64,000 nt of DNA from the NCBI RefSeq assembly GCF_049331405.1, contig NZ_CP186274.1, positions 8,928,001 to 8,992,000 of the forward strand. Reading direction: 5' to 3'. The notes beneath the pieces were generated by a model, which saw only the letters and a program-made list of their open reading frames with translations, was not told the origin of the DNA and made no database searches. This stretch comes from PoT sp049331405 (GTDB lineage Bacteria > Planctomycetota > Planctomycetia > Isosphaerales > Isosphaeraceae). Made by a program: the position numbers and the translations under genes. Below, one piece after another: positions 9,600 through 17,864 of the stretch (its first letter is position 1; each line of letters opens with the position of its first letter).

Positions 9600-9821
9600 T
9601 TTCCCGGGACAAGAACAGGGGCCGTCCGTGAACTTCCGCCGCGACGTCATCATATAAGCAACTTCAAATGCCATCGGTTTCCTATCCAGAGTCTCCGGCC
9701 GTGCCTATCGAATCGACCGGAGATGAAGCGTCGAGCTCAGGACTTCGGCCGACCACTCGTCATCCCCGGGATCGTGTGTCGGCCGGGGCAACCGCAAAGG
9801 AACTCCGGTGCCGACGGGCAT

Positions 9822-9863
9822 CTTGCGAGGAACCTCTCGTCGCTGCGCGACCCTGATTGTTCC
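9822..9863 (-). repeat. 42-bp intergenic repeat, copy C (inverted)
   Basis: Read on the minus strand it begins TGGAACAATCAGGGTCGCGC and ends TTCCTCGCAA. It is inverted relative to copies A and B, so B and C could pair in a long transcript. Confidence 0.65.
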
Positions 9864-10401
9864 AATCAGGGCCACCCAGACACCGTGCAATGGGCGTAAG
9901 TATCGCAGAAGTAGGTGACATGTCACGCCGGGGACTTCGAATCGGCCGAAAGCACCGCGGACTGACTCCGGTCACGGCAAGGGTGGACGGCTATCGGCCT
10001 CTCATCGCTCCCCGGCACAGATCGGGACAATGATCCCATTCAAGGTGATCCGGCAACCTGATATCGAGCAGAATGGGTCGAATGGCGAAGATAGCCAAGT
10101 TAAGACTTGTCCAATCCTCACCGGTCATCTTGAATTGCATCAGTGGTGATCGTTTCTATTCGGAATCGGGACCGACGGACAATCGACCCAATCGAGCCGA
10201 AAATCGGAGCCACGATCGCTCTTTACGACAATCCGGCGATTTCTCCGTTCAAGTATGGGTGCGACGACTGTGTAGGAGGTGGACGACCATTCGAAGGCTG
10301 GATCAGGGCTCATCGCAGTGCCGTCGAGGCTCGAGGACGAGCCTGGCCCCCTCGACGGCCGCCGGTTCCGGTCATCGCCTCTTCAACGGGATTTTGCGCT
10401 C

Positions 10402-13104
10402 ATGCATGCACATCCTCGCTCGATGTCGATCAATTGGCGCCTGCTCGGGCTCGTCGCCGGGGCGTTGTGGTTCGGGGCTGGTACGACGTATGGGCAGAAT
10501 GGCTCGGTCGGGGTCGCCCATCCGGCGGCGGGTATCAAGATCGACGGCGACCTCGGCGACTGGCCGAAGGACGCCGCGACGTATCCCATCGCACGCGCCG
10601 AGTACGGCGACAAGCTCGCCGGCAAGGACGACCTGAAGGCCCGCTTTCGCGCGGCCTATAGCGTGGCCGAGCACGCACTTTTTGTCGGCGTCGAGGTGGA
10701 CGACGACTCGATCGTGCTCGTCGGCCCGGAGGTCACCAACTGGGATGCTCAGGACGGCTGCGAGATCTACCTGAACGCCAGCCACCTGGGCGCGGGTTCG
10801 CCGGTGATCCAGTATTCCCGCTACGGCGACCAGGATCAGGTGGTCGGGATGGAGTCGACCGAGAACAACTCGAAGGTGGCGGTGAAGCGGGATGGGTCGA
10901 AGATCGTCTATGAGTGGCGGATCGACCTCGGCAACGAGGCCGTCGACGACCGCGTGATCGGGTTCGACATCTCCGTCGGCGACCGGGACAAGGACGGCTC
11001 GTTCTCGTGGCTCGCCTGGGGGCCGGGGACGCAGAAAGTCGACATGCCCGACCGATGCGGCGAGCTCCTACTCGTCCGCGAGGGCACCGAGCTGGGCGAG
11101 GTCTCGGGGACGATCGCGTGGAAGGACGGGTCGGACTCGGTATTGCCGCCCCGGGTCCGGATCCAGTCGACCCGCTCGGCGAAGCTCTGGCGCGAGGCCA
11201 ACGTCGACCCGTCGGGCGCATACAGGGCGACGGATCTCCCGCTCGGCCCCTACTCGATCCACGCGGCCGACTCGACGGACATCCGCGTCGACGTGAAGCC
11301 GCACGTCGATGTCGTCATCGAGGCCGGGAAGCCGGCGCAGGCCGATACGCTCAAGGCCGAGCCGATCCCCTGGCCGGGCCTGATCGGCGACGAGGGGGTG
11401 CTCCGGAGCGCGGGGCCGCTCGACACCAAGGCCCTCGACCGCGTCCTCGAAACCTATCTCGACTATTACAAGATCCCCGGGATGTCGGTCGCGGTCATCA
11501 AGGATTTCAAGGTCGTCTATCATCGCGGGGTCGGCGTCAAGGACGCGAAGACACGGGTGCCGGTGGCCGGTGACACGGTCTTCGAGGCCGCCTCGATGAC
11601 CAAACCCGTCTGCGCGTACCTCGTCTTGAGGCTCGTCGATCGGGGCGTCCTCGACCTGGACACGCCCTTATACAAATACTTGCCGTATGAAGACATCGCC
11701 TATGACGACCGCTACAAGCTCATCACCGCGAGGATGGTGCTGACCCACCGCACCGGGTTCCCGAACTGGCGCTCGGGCAAGCTCGACATCAAGTTCACCC
11801 CGGGCACTCAGTATATGTACTCGGGAGAGGGGTTCGTGTACCTCGGCAAGGTCGTCGAGAAGCTGACGGGCAAGACGCTGGTCGAGCTCTGCAAGGAGGA
11901 GGTCTTCGAGCCGCTGGGGATCGAGCACGCCTCGCTCGTCTGGACCGACGAGATCGCGAAGCTCACGGCCACCGGGCATGGCGGCACCTCGCCGATGCAG
12001 AAGGGCAAGCCGGATCAGCCCAACATGGCCGCCAGCCTCCACGTCGACGCCAACAATTATGCGAAATTCCTGATCGCTTACGTCCAGGGCCGGGGGCTCG
12101 CCGAGGCCACCGCCAGGGATATGCTCCGCTCGCAGGGGGATGTCAAGGACGAGCCGCAATCGTCGTTCGGCCTGGGGGTCCACATCGAGCAGACCTCGCA
12201 AGGGGCCCGATATGGCCACGGCGGCAGGAACACCGGGTTCACCAGCCTCTCGGTGCTGTATAAAGACCTGGGCCTCGGCTACGTCTTCCTCGTCAACAAC
12301 GACGACGCGGGCAAGGTTGAGAATATCCTCAACGCTTATCTCGTCGCCGGCAAGTCGGGCCTCAAGAACTCGAGCCCCGTCGCCCACAAGCTCGCCAAGG
12401 TCGACCCGAAAGTCTACGACGCCTACGCCGGGCGCTACGAGCTCATGCCCGGCACGACCCTGACCGTGGCCCGCGAAGGGGACAAGCTGATGGCCCGGCC
12501 CTCGGGCGAGGCGAGCTTCGAGCTCTTCCCCGAGTCGGAGGCCGTCTTCTTCCTCAAGCCGACCACCGACGCCACCGCCGCGTTCGTGAAGGACGCGAGC
12601 GGCAAGGTGACCCACCTCGTGCTGACCCGCGAGGGCCACAAGACCGAGGCGAAGCGTCTCGAAGGGGCCTCGAAGCCGGCCTCGACCTCCGAAGGGACGG
12701 GCTCCCTCTTCGACACGATCCACGACCTCGACCAGCAACTCTTCGCCGCCTTCAACGACCTCGATGCCGACGCCATCGACGGCTTCTTCACCGACGACGT
12801 CGAGTTTTACCACGACCAGGGGGGCCTGACCCGGACCCGCGAGGCGTTGGTCAAAACCTTCCGCAAGAAGTTCGACGAGAAGGACAGCCGGCTCCGTCGC
12901 GAGCTCATCGAGGGCAGCCTGGAAGTCTACCCCCTCGCCGGCGACGGAGCTATCGAGATCGGCCGCCACCGCTTCTTCCAGACCGCCGGCAACCAGGGCG
13001 AGCGCGAGGTGACCGTCGCGAAGTTCGTCCACCTCTGGCAGAAGAAGGACGGCCGCTGGAAGGTCTCGCGCGCCCTGAGCTACGACCACAAAGGGGTGAA
13101 CTGA
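10402..13104 (+). CDS. Exported multidomain beta-lactamase-family serine hydrolase
   Basis: About 900 residues. A signal peptide (NWRLLGLVAGALWFGAG) is followed by a CBM9/DOMON-like sugar-binding domain (about 45-225: GIKIDGDLGDWP, then GCEIYLNAS), a short carboxypeptidase-like beta domain (about 235-300), and a class C beta-lactamase-family domain (about 335-660). The hydrolase carries the S-x-x-K nucleophile as SMTK (Ser398, Lys401), a YSG in place of Y-x-N, and HGG (GHGGRNTG). A DUF3471-like beta barrel follows (about 680-755), then an NTF2/SnoaL-like domain (LDQQLFAAFNDLDADAIDGFF). Substrate is unknown; a D-amino-acid or ester hydrolase is as likely as a beta-lactamase. Starts at 10402 and 10423 are both possible and neither has a strong SD. 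The final 153 bases lie in an exact repeat. Confidence 0.85.
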   Translation: MHAHPRSMSINWRLLGLVAGALWFGAGTTYGQNGSVGVAHPAAGIKIDGDLGDWPKDAATYPIARAEYGDKLAGKDDLKARFRAAYSVAEHALFVGVEVDDDSIVLVGPEVTNWDAQDGCEIYLNASHLGAGSPVIQYSRYGDQDQVVGMESTENNSKVAVKRDGSKIVYEWRIDLGNEAVDDRVIGFDISVGDRDKDGSFSWLAWGPGTQKVDMPDRCGELLLVREGTELGEVSGTIAWKDGSDSVLPPRVRIQSTRSAKLWREANVDPSGAYRATDLPLGPYSIHAADSTDIRVDVKPHVDVVIEAGKPAQADTLKAEPIPWPGLIGDEGVLRSAGPLDTKALDRVLETYLDYYKIPGMSVAVIKDFKVVYHRGVGVKDAKTRVPVAGDTVFEAASMTKPVCAYLVLRLVDRGVLDLDTPLYKYLPYEDIAYDDRYKLITARMVLTHRTGFPNWRSGKLDIKFTPGTQYMYSGEGFVYLGKVVEKLTGKTLVELCKEEVFEPLGIEHASLVWTDEIAKLTATGHGGTSPMQKGKPDQPNMAASLHVDANNYAKFLIAYVQGRGLAEATARDMLRSQGDVKDEPQSSFGLGVHIEQTSQGARYGHGGRNTGFTSLSVLYKDLGLGYVFLVNNDDAGKVENILNAYLVAGKSGLKNSSPVAHKLAKVDPKVYDAYAGRYELMPGTTLTVAREGDKLMARPSGEASFELFPESEAVFFLKPTTDATAAFVKDASGKVTHLVLTREGHKTEAKRLEGASKPASTSEGTGSLFDTIHDLDQQLFAAFNDLDADAIDGFFTDDVEFYHDQGGLTRTREALVKTFRKKFDEKDSRLRRELIEGSLEVYPLAGDGAIEIGRHRFFQTAGNQGEREVTVAKFVHLWQKKDGRWKVSRALSYDHKGVN

Positions 13105-13106
13105 TC
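12952..13106 (+). repeat. 155-bp exact direct repeat, left copy
   Basis: These bases, the last 50 codons, the stop and two more bases of the serine hydrolase gene, recur without a single difference at 15090-15244 in the same orientation. The bases on either side of the repeat differ. The segment between the copies (13107-15089) holds the RusA, AHJR/HEPN and first pseudopilin-like genes. Confidence 0.95.
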
Positions 13107-13114
13107 CCGCCGAA

Positions 13115-13146
13115 GACTGCGGCCCGATCCTCGTCGCGCCGCAGTC
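13115..13146. terminator. Hairpin between convergent genes
   Basis: GACTGCGG at 13115-13122 pairs with CCGCAGTC at 13139-13146. It lies between a rightward gene ending at 13104 and a leftward gene ending at 13167, so it could serve both strands. It has no T-run, which weakens the call. Confidence 0.45.
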
Positions 13147-13166
13147 ATTCCTGGTTTCGCGTCTGA

Positions 13167-13841
13167 TTATGAGTTCGCGGGATTCACGTTTCGAGAGTCG
13201 TGGACCAATCGAAGCCCGATCTCGGCGAGGAATTCCACAGCCCCTCCCTCCGAGGCCAGCGGGGAGAGGAATCCATGAACGATCTGGTTTCGCACGCGTG
13301 AAAGATTCCGCAAGCGGTTGAAATCATCGCCGTCGAGGATGCCGTTCGAGAAGAGCTCATTCAGCATGCTGATGGGCGACGACCCCCAGCCGGCTCGCTC
13401 TCCCATCGCCCTGAGCCTGTGCCGCATCGACGCTTCAAATCCAGCCCAGGCCGTGATGACGGCCTGGCTCAAGAAGCCCTGATCGTGCAGGTTGCGAGCA
13501 TCGGCAAAAGACTTCTCGATATCATCAATCGAGAAGTCTTCGGCCCCGTCATACTCGTTCGAACCTGGCTTTTCCGAATCCAAGGTGGCCAAGTCAAACC
13601 TCCATCCATCCTGCCCGCCGATGACTTCCGCATATCGGGTCAGGTTGAAATCTCCGGCCAACTGGTCGCGATCCTGCTTCACGGCGACGAGGACACTCTC
13701 GGCCCCTCGCTTGCCGAGGATCTCGACCTTGAAGTCCTTGGCGAAACTGGGAAGCGCCATGGCGTCGGGCCGGATCGTGACCCGATATCCCCGGCTCGCG
13801 TAGGAATCCGCGACTCTCTTGAGTTCTTGTTCGAAGTCCAT
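13167..13841 (-). CDS. AHJR-like nuclease domain fused to HEPN-like domain
   Basis: A 224-residue protein. Residues 1-90 (ELKRVADSYASRGYRVTIRP, then FAKDFKVEILGKRGAESVLV) resemble the REase_AHJR-like domain (archaeal Holliday-junction-resolvase fold). There the usual D...ExK signature appears as E40...A53-x-K55, so this nuclease core looks catalytically degenerate. Residues about 105-220 form a helical domain with R184-N-Q-I-V-H189, the R-x4-6-H motif of HEPN ribonucleases and structural proteins. I chose the ATG at 13841 because it lies 4 bp after the stop of the RusA gene (13846); an upstream ATG at 13892 would overlap that gene. Coupling suggests one functional unit, possibly a toxin or defence module; this is inference. 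Confidence 0.65.
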   Translation of the reverse strand: MDFEQELKRVADSYASRGYRVTIRPDAMALPSFAKDFKVEILGKRGAESVLVAVKQDRDQLAGDFNLTRYAEVIGGQDGWRFDLATLDSEKPGSNEYDGAEDFSIDDIEKSFADARNLHDQGFLSQAVITAWAGFEASMRHRLRAMGERAGWGSSPISMLNELFSNGILDGDDFNRLRNLSRVRNQIVHGFLSPLASEGGAVEFLAEIGLRLVHDSRNVNPANS

Positions 13842-13845
13842 GAGG

Positions 13846-14247
13846 TCATCTCGGCAAGGGAAATGGGACGACAGGATCTTCGAGCCGCACATACACGAAC
13901 TGATTCCCGGCCTGGACCGCCCTCACAAGCAACGCCGATGCGCCGGCAACTACGAAAGGAGCATCAATGCGTACGTGACTGATTTCGATTTGGCGAATTT
14001 GGCGATCGTCGGCATAAATGATATCTTGCATCTCGTCCAAAATAGGTTTGGACATATTATCGAGATCAAGAGACGGCTTATCACCCTCGTGGAAGTTGAT
14101 CACGATCGCCTTGAGATGGCCCATCAGTTTGGGAGTCAGCCATTTGAGCGTTGCCTCCGCTCGGATCCTCGCCTTCCAGTTCGTGAGGTTGGGACCCACG
14201 GATTGATTCGAGATGGGTGGCCCGAGAAGTATGAACTCCAGGTGCAT
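13846..14247 (-). CDS. RusA-like Holliday junction resolvase
   Basis: A 133-residue protein with the RusA pattern: start HLEFILLGPPISNQ, then SLDLDNMSKPILDEMQDII followed by YADDRQIRQIEI. The catalytic acids (D61, D63, with the D80-D81 pair) and the lysine K67 are present in the expected order. RusA enzymes cut four-way DNA junctions as dimers and are usually found on prophages. The ATG at 14247 follows AGGACC; a longer frame to 14331 adds unrelated residues. Its stop lies 4 bp before the AHJR/HEPN start, so the two are translated together. No phage genes surround it, which is unusual for this family. Confidence 0.75.
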   Translation of the reverse strand: MHLEFILLGPPISNQSVGPNLTNWKARIRAEATLKWLTPKLMGHLKAIVINFHEGDKPSLDLDNMSKPILDEMQDIIYADDRQIRQIEISHVRIDAPFVVAGASALLVRAVQAGNQFVYVRLEDPVVPFPLPR

Positions 14248-14446
14248 GCCTACGGTCCTGAGCCACTCTTCGATCAGAAACCTGTCAAACCACCCTTCTA
14301 CCAAGATACCTGAACAAGAGCTCCGCGCCAATTGATCGCTTGGCCATCAGCCGCCGCGAGAGGCCTTTGCAAAACCTCTTGGTGGTAACACGAACTCGGT
14401 CGATCACCAAGATTGCGATGGCATGGCGAAGGCCTTGATTGATCCT

Positions 14447-14971
14447 CTAATCGAGGTAGCTCCATTTCCGTGTCTCGAAGTTGTAGATTTTCCGGAGATG
14501 TAGCGGAACTACGTACCATAAGAGCATAGGCGCTCCGGAATTGACATAAATGAAGCGACCCAGCAGGCAATACTTCGCACTTGGGACAGAACTCAGATAT
14601 CGCGGCACGAGTTCATCAAGCTTCTTGGGGAACTCGCCGTTGGCGGCGTGATAGGCCTCGCAGGCCGCTATGACTCTCCGGGCGTTGGCCTCGGCAATCT
14701 TGTTCTGGAGAATGCTGTTGCCCCAGAGGAGTCCGAACGTCATGACGGGTAGTCCAATCCACACCAACGCGACGCCCCATCTGGGGCGCTTGGCCGGGTA
14801 GTGCGCGAGGCGGAGGAGGAACCAGACAGGACAGTAGAGCCATGCGATGGCGCAAGTCCCGCCAAACACCCCGTCGTAGAACAGAATAAATGCGGCGGCG
14901 ACGAGGCTCCCCCTGATGCTACGGACAACCCCCCTCGCGCCGGCCCCTCGTGCAGGCGTCTCCTTCTGCAT
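14447..14971 (-). CDS. Pseudopilin-like membrane protein, copy 1
   Basis: A 174-residue protein. A basic N-terminus (residues 1-20) is followed by hydrophobic segments at about 22-48 and 67-86. The C-terminal part has NKIAEANARRVIAACEAYHA, then NGEFPKKLDELVPRYLSSVP, the pattern of GspG/pseudopilin C-terminal domains. The start at 14971 is the methionine shared with the paralogue at 15742-16266, and both have GAGG about 8 bases upstream. The two central regions are about 95% identical in DNA by eye, while both ends diverge. The role is unknown; it is anchored in the membrane. Confidence 0.75.
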   Translation of the reverse strand: MQKETPARGAGARGVVRSIRGSLVAAAFILFYDGVFGGTCAIAWLYCPVWFLLRLAHYPAKRPRWGVALVWIGLPVMTFGLLWGNSILQNKIAEANARRVIAACEAYHAANGEFPKKLDELVPRYLSSVPSAKYCLLGRFIYVNSGAPMLLWYVVPLHLRKIYNFETRKWSYLD

Positions 14972-15089
14972 CCGATCGGCACCTCGGTGTGAATCGACTT
15001 CCGACCCCCGCGATCCCCGTATTCTATCGGACAGGATTCCTCTCCGTCGACACAGGTGGCAACCTTCGACATGCACGATCTCGCTCGCC

Positions 15090-15244
15090 ATCGAGATCGG
15101 CCGCCACCGCTTCTTCCAGACCGCCGGCAACCAGGGCGAGCGCGAGGTGACCGTCGCGAAGTTCGTCCACCTCTGGCAGAAGAAGGACGGCCGCTGGAAG
15201 GTCTCGCGCGCCCTGAGCTACGACCACAAAGGGGTGAACTGATC
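15090..15244 (+). repeat. 155-bp exact direct repeat, right copy
   Basis: An exact copy of 12952-13106. Here it is an orphan fragment: the open frame it carries (ending HKGVN and a stop) has no hydrolase gene upstream, so it is not expected to encode anything useful. It sits just upstream of the start region of pseudopilin copy 1, on the opposite strand. Confidence 0.95.
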
Positions 15245-15321
15245 ATCCTATCAGCGCGACGAGGCCGCCTGGATGGGCCGCCTCGTCGCACCTGAATTCC
15301 ATCCCGAAATCTTCGATCCCC

Positions 15322-15588
15322 TCAATCGAGGAGTTTGCCAGATAACCCAGTCGATGGTGGCTTTTTCGGCCCACGGCCGATCCCAAGCAACTCAACTATA
15401 CTCAGAACCGCTATAGCACCGAAAAAGGCACCCGTAGCAACGCGATCTGAGAGAGTAACACCAGAGCGGGCATGCACTCCGCTACGGCCTCCACCCTTGT
15501 CGACCACTTGGATTGCGACGCTGGTGAGCGAGATAACGGTCAAGAACCATATCCCCGCCCGCTTCAGCCATTTCATAACGACTAACAT
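15322..15588 (-). CDS. Small two-helix membrane protein
   Basis: An 88-residue candidate with two hydrophobic helices (about 8-27 and 52-69) joined by a Gly/Arg-rich loop. AGGA lies about 10 bases before the ATG at 15588. I do not recognise it. It sits between the right 155-bp repeat and pseudopilin copy 2, in the position that the RusA/HEPN pair occupies before copy 1. It may be real but no family evidence supports it. Confidence 0.45.
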   Translation of the reverse strand: MLVVMKWLKRAGIWFLTVISLTSVAIQVVDKGGGRSGVHARSGVTLSDRVATGAFFGAIAVLSIVELLGIGRGPKKPPSTGLSGKLLD

Positions 15589-15741
15589 TTCTTAGGTCCT
15601 GCTGCTACCGAAGCCTGCACCGGCCAATGCCGATCTAAATGTCACCCTTGAGAAGCAGAGTGGTCCTTCAAAAACTTCATTGTTCGCAAACCTGGCGATC
15701 ACCGGAAGTACAACGCGCTCGAGGACGACATGGATGGCCCT

Positions 15742-16266
15742 CTAATCGAGGTATCTCCAGTGCCGTGTCTCGAAGTCGTAGATTTTCCGGAGGAACGGCG
15801 GAACAACCTGCCAATAGAGCATGGGCGATTCGGGATTGTGATAAAAGAAGCGACCCGCCAGGCAATACTTCGCACGTGGGACAGAACTCAGATATCGCGG
15901 CACGAGTTCATCAAGCTCCTTGGGGAACTCGCCGTTGGCGGCGTGATAGGCCTCGCAGGCCGCTATGACTCTCCGGGCGTTGGCCTCGGCGATCTTGTTC
16001 TGGAGAATACTGTTGCCCCAGAGGAGTCCGAACGTCAGGAAGGGGAGTCCAACCCACACCAACGCGACGCCCCATCTGGGGCGCTTGGCCAGGTAGTGCG
16101 CGAGGCGGAGGAGGAACCAGACAGGACAGTAGAGCCATGCGATGAGGCAAGTCCCGCCCGTCGCCCCGTCCTGGAACAGAATAAATGCGGCGGCGACGAG
16201 ACTCCCCCAGATGCTACGGACGAACCCCCTCGCGCCGGCCCCTCGTGCAGGCGTCTCCTTCTGCAT
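15742..16266 (-). CDS. Pseudopilin-like membrane protein, copy 2
   Basis: Paralogue of 14447-14971 with the same length and topology: basic start, helices at about 22-48 and 67-86, and the pseudopilin-like end EAYHAANGEFPKELDELVPR. An in-frame ATG at 16299 would add 11 residues; I prefer 16266 because it is the methionine conserved in both copies and GAGGGG precedes it. Differences between the copies cluster in the region between the first two helices and near the C-terminus (FFYHNPESPMLYWQVV against FIYVNSGAPMLLWYVV). The pair looks like a recent duplication. Confidence 0.75.
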   Translation of the reverse strand: MQKETPARGAGARGFVRSIWGSLVAAAFILFQDGATGGTCLIAWLYCPVWFLLRLAHYLAKRPRWGVALVWVGLPFLTFGLLWGNSILQNKIAEANARRVIAACEAYHAANGEFPKELDELVPRYLSSVPRAKYCLAGRFFYHNPESPMLYWQVVPPFLRKIYDFETRHWRYLD

Positions 16267-16375
16267 CCCATCGGCCCCTCGGTGTGAATCGATTTTCAAT
16301 CCTGCACGATCCGCTTTCTATCAAATCATACGCCAACACCGAGGGGTCCTGTCGGGGCTTCATTCCGGGAGACGC

Positions 16376-17755
16376 TCAACCTCTCCACCCAGGCCCGCCG
16401 CCGACGACGCGGTTGGTGCCGGCGAGGGGGAGGCCGGTGATGAAGGAGGCTTCCATCGTCAGGGCGCGGAGGTCCTCGGGCTCGAGGTGGTGGACGTCGC
16501 TCTTGCCGCAGGCGCGGGCGAGGATCTGGATTTCCGACGACAACGCGTGGAAGAAGTTGGCGACGCGCTCGGCGGCGGGGTCGATCTCGAGGCGAGAGGC
16601 CAGGGCAGGGTCCTGCGTGGTGATGCCCACGGGGCAGCGGCCGGTGTGGCAGTGGTGGCAGGCGTAGGGGGCGGCGCCGATCGCGTGGTAGTCTTCCTCA
16701 TAAATGGGCTTGTTGCAATTGAGCGCGATCAAAAGAGAGGTGCCGAGGTAGCAGGCGTCGGCGCCGAGGGCGATGGCCTTGGCGCAGTCGGAGCCGTGGC
16801 GGAGGCCGCCGGCGATCACGAGCTGGACCTTGCCGTATAGGCCCACGTCTTCAAGTGCGGCGCGGGCCTCGCAGACGGCGGCGAGGGTGGGGATGCCGGT
16901 GTGCTCTTGCAATAGTTCCGGAGAAGCCCCGGTGCCCCCTTCCATGCCGTCGACGACCACGACGTCGGCGCCGGCCTTGGCGGCGAGGCGGACGTCGTCG
17001 AAGACGCGCGAGGCCCCCATCTTCACGAAGATCGGGATCTGCCAGTCGGTCGCCTCGCGGAGCTCCTCGATCTTGATGACCATGTCGTCGGGGCCGAGGA
17101 AGTCGGGGTGGCGACACGGGGAGCGCTGATCGACGCCCGGCGGGAGGTCGCGGAGCTTGGCGATCTCGTCGGAGACCTTCGAGCCGAGGAGCAGGCCGCC
17201 GGTGCCGGGCTTGGCCCCCTGGCCGATGGTCAGCTCGATTGCGTCGGCCTTGCGGAGGTGCTGGATGTTGATGCCGTAGCGGCTGGGAAGGACCTCGCAG
17301 ACGAGGAGCTTGGACTCGGCCCGCTCGACGTCGAGCATGCCGCCGTCCCCCGTCGTGGTCGAGGTCCCGGCCATCCTCGCGCCACGCGAGAGCGCGGTCT
17401 TGGCGTTCTTGGAGAGGGCCCCGTAGCTCATGCCGGTGACCATCAGGGGGATGTCCAGCTCGAGCGGTTTCTTGGCGAACCGGGTGCCCAGCACCGTTTT
17501 CGTCGAGCACTTCTCGCGATAGCCTTCGAGCGGGATCCGCGTCAGAGTGCCGGGGACGAAGGTCAGGTCGTCGAAGGTGGACCAGGTCCTCGGGCGGAGG
17601 ATGCCGAAGCCTCGGATCCGGTAGCGGGCCAGCTCGGCCTTGATCTGGATGTCCTCGATCACCCCCGGCGTGAACGTCCCCGAGCGCTCCATCGGCGATC
17701 GGTCGGCGGCTGACGTCTGCGGAGTCGTGGATGCGACCGGATCCGATGGGTTCAA
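16376..17755 (-). CDS. mgsC: Glutamate-synthase-like FMN protein, N-methylglutamate synthase subunit C type
   Basis: A 459-residue homologue of the FMN/Fe-S domain of glutamate synthase (GltB domain 2; MgsC/GlxD family). Visible signatures are the barrel core LELDIPLMVTGMSYGALS, GGTGASPELLQEHTG, IAGGLRHGSDCAKAIALGAD, and the cysteine cluster CHHCHTGRCPVG that binds a 3Fe-4S cluster. In the N-methylglutamate pathway MgsABC transfers methylamine onto glutamate, giving N-methylglutamate and ammonia. It is the last gene of a leftward three-gene operon (A-B-C) divergent from a glutamine-synthetase-family gene. The same families are also called glxBCD, where the role is less clear. Confidence 0.85.
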   Translation of the reverse strand: MNPSDPVASTTPQTSAADRSPMERSGTFTPGVIEDIQIKAELARYRIRGFGILRPRTWSTFDDLTFVPGTLTRIPLEGYREKCSTKTVLGTRFAKKPLELDIPLMVTGMSYGALSKNAKTALSRGARMAGTSTTTGDGGMLDVERAESKLLVCEVLPSRYGINIQHLRKADAIELTIGQGAKPGTGGLLLGSKVSDEIAKLRDLPPGVDQRSPCRHPDFLGPDDMVIKIEELREATDWQIPIFVKMGASRVFDDVRLAAKAGADVVVVDGMEGGTGASPELLQEHTGIPTLAAVCEARAALEDVGLYGKVQLVIAGGLRHGSDCAKAIALGADACYLGTSLLIALNCNKPIYEEDYHAIGAAPYACHHCHTGRCPVGITTQDPALASRLEIDPAAERVANFFHALSSEIQILARACGKSDVHHLEPEDLRALTMEASFITGLPLAGTNRVVGGGPGWRG

Positions 17756-17864
17756 AGGACTCGCTCCCTGGGAGATAGGCGAAGGTTCGGATGTTTCGTG
17801 CGTGGGGATGAATCAATCAAGCAGAGGGGAAGCGTATGGTCATGATCGCGCGAGGACATGATCC

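Larger units (their letters stand above)
9307..10401. other. Gene-free kilobase containing a small dispersed repeat
   Basis: No convincing gene is visible in about 1.1 kb. Open frames here lack ribosome binding sites and consist mostly of basic, low-complexity residues. What stands out is a 42-bp repeat in three copies (listed separately) in two orientations. The region separates the DUF1559 gene from the multidomain serine hydrolase and must carry the promoter of the latter. Confidence 0.6.

Noticed and set aside
15090..15244. A second small gene ending HKGVN
   Set aside because: It is only the exact copy of the hydrolase gene end; the frame upstream is unrelated sequence.
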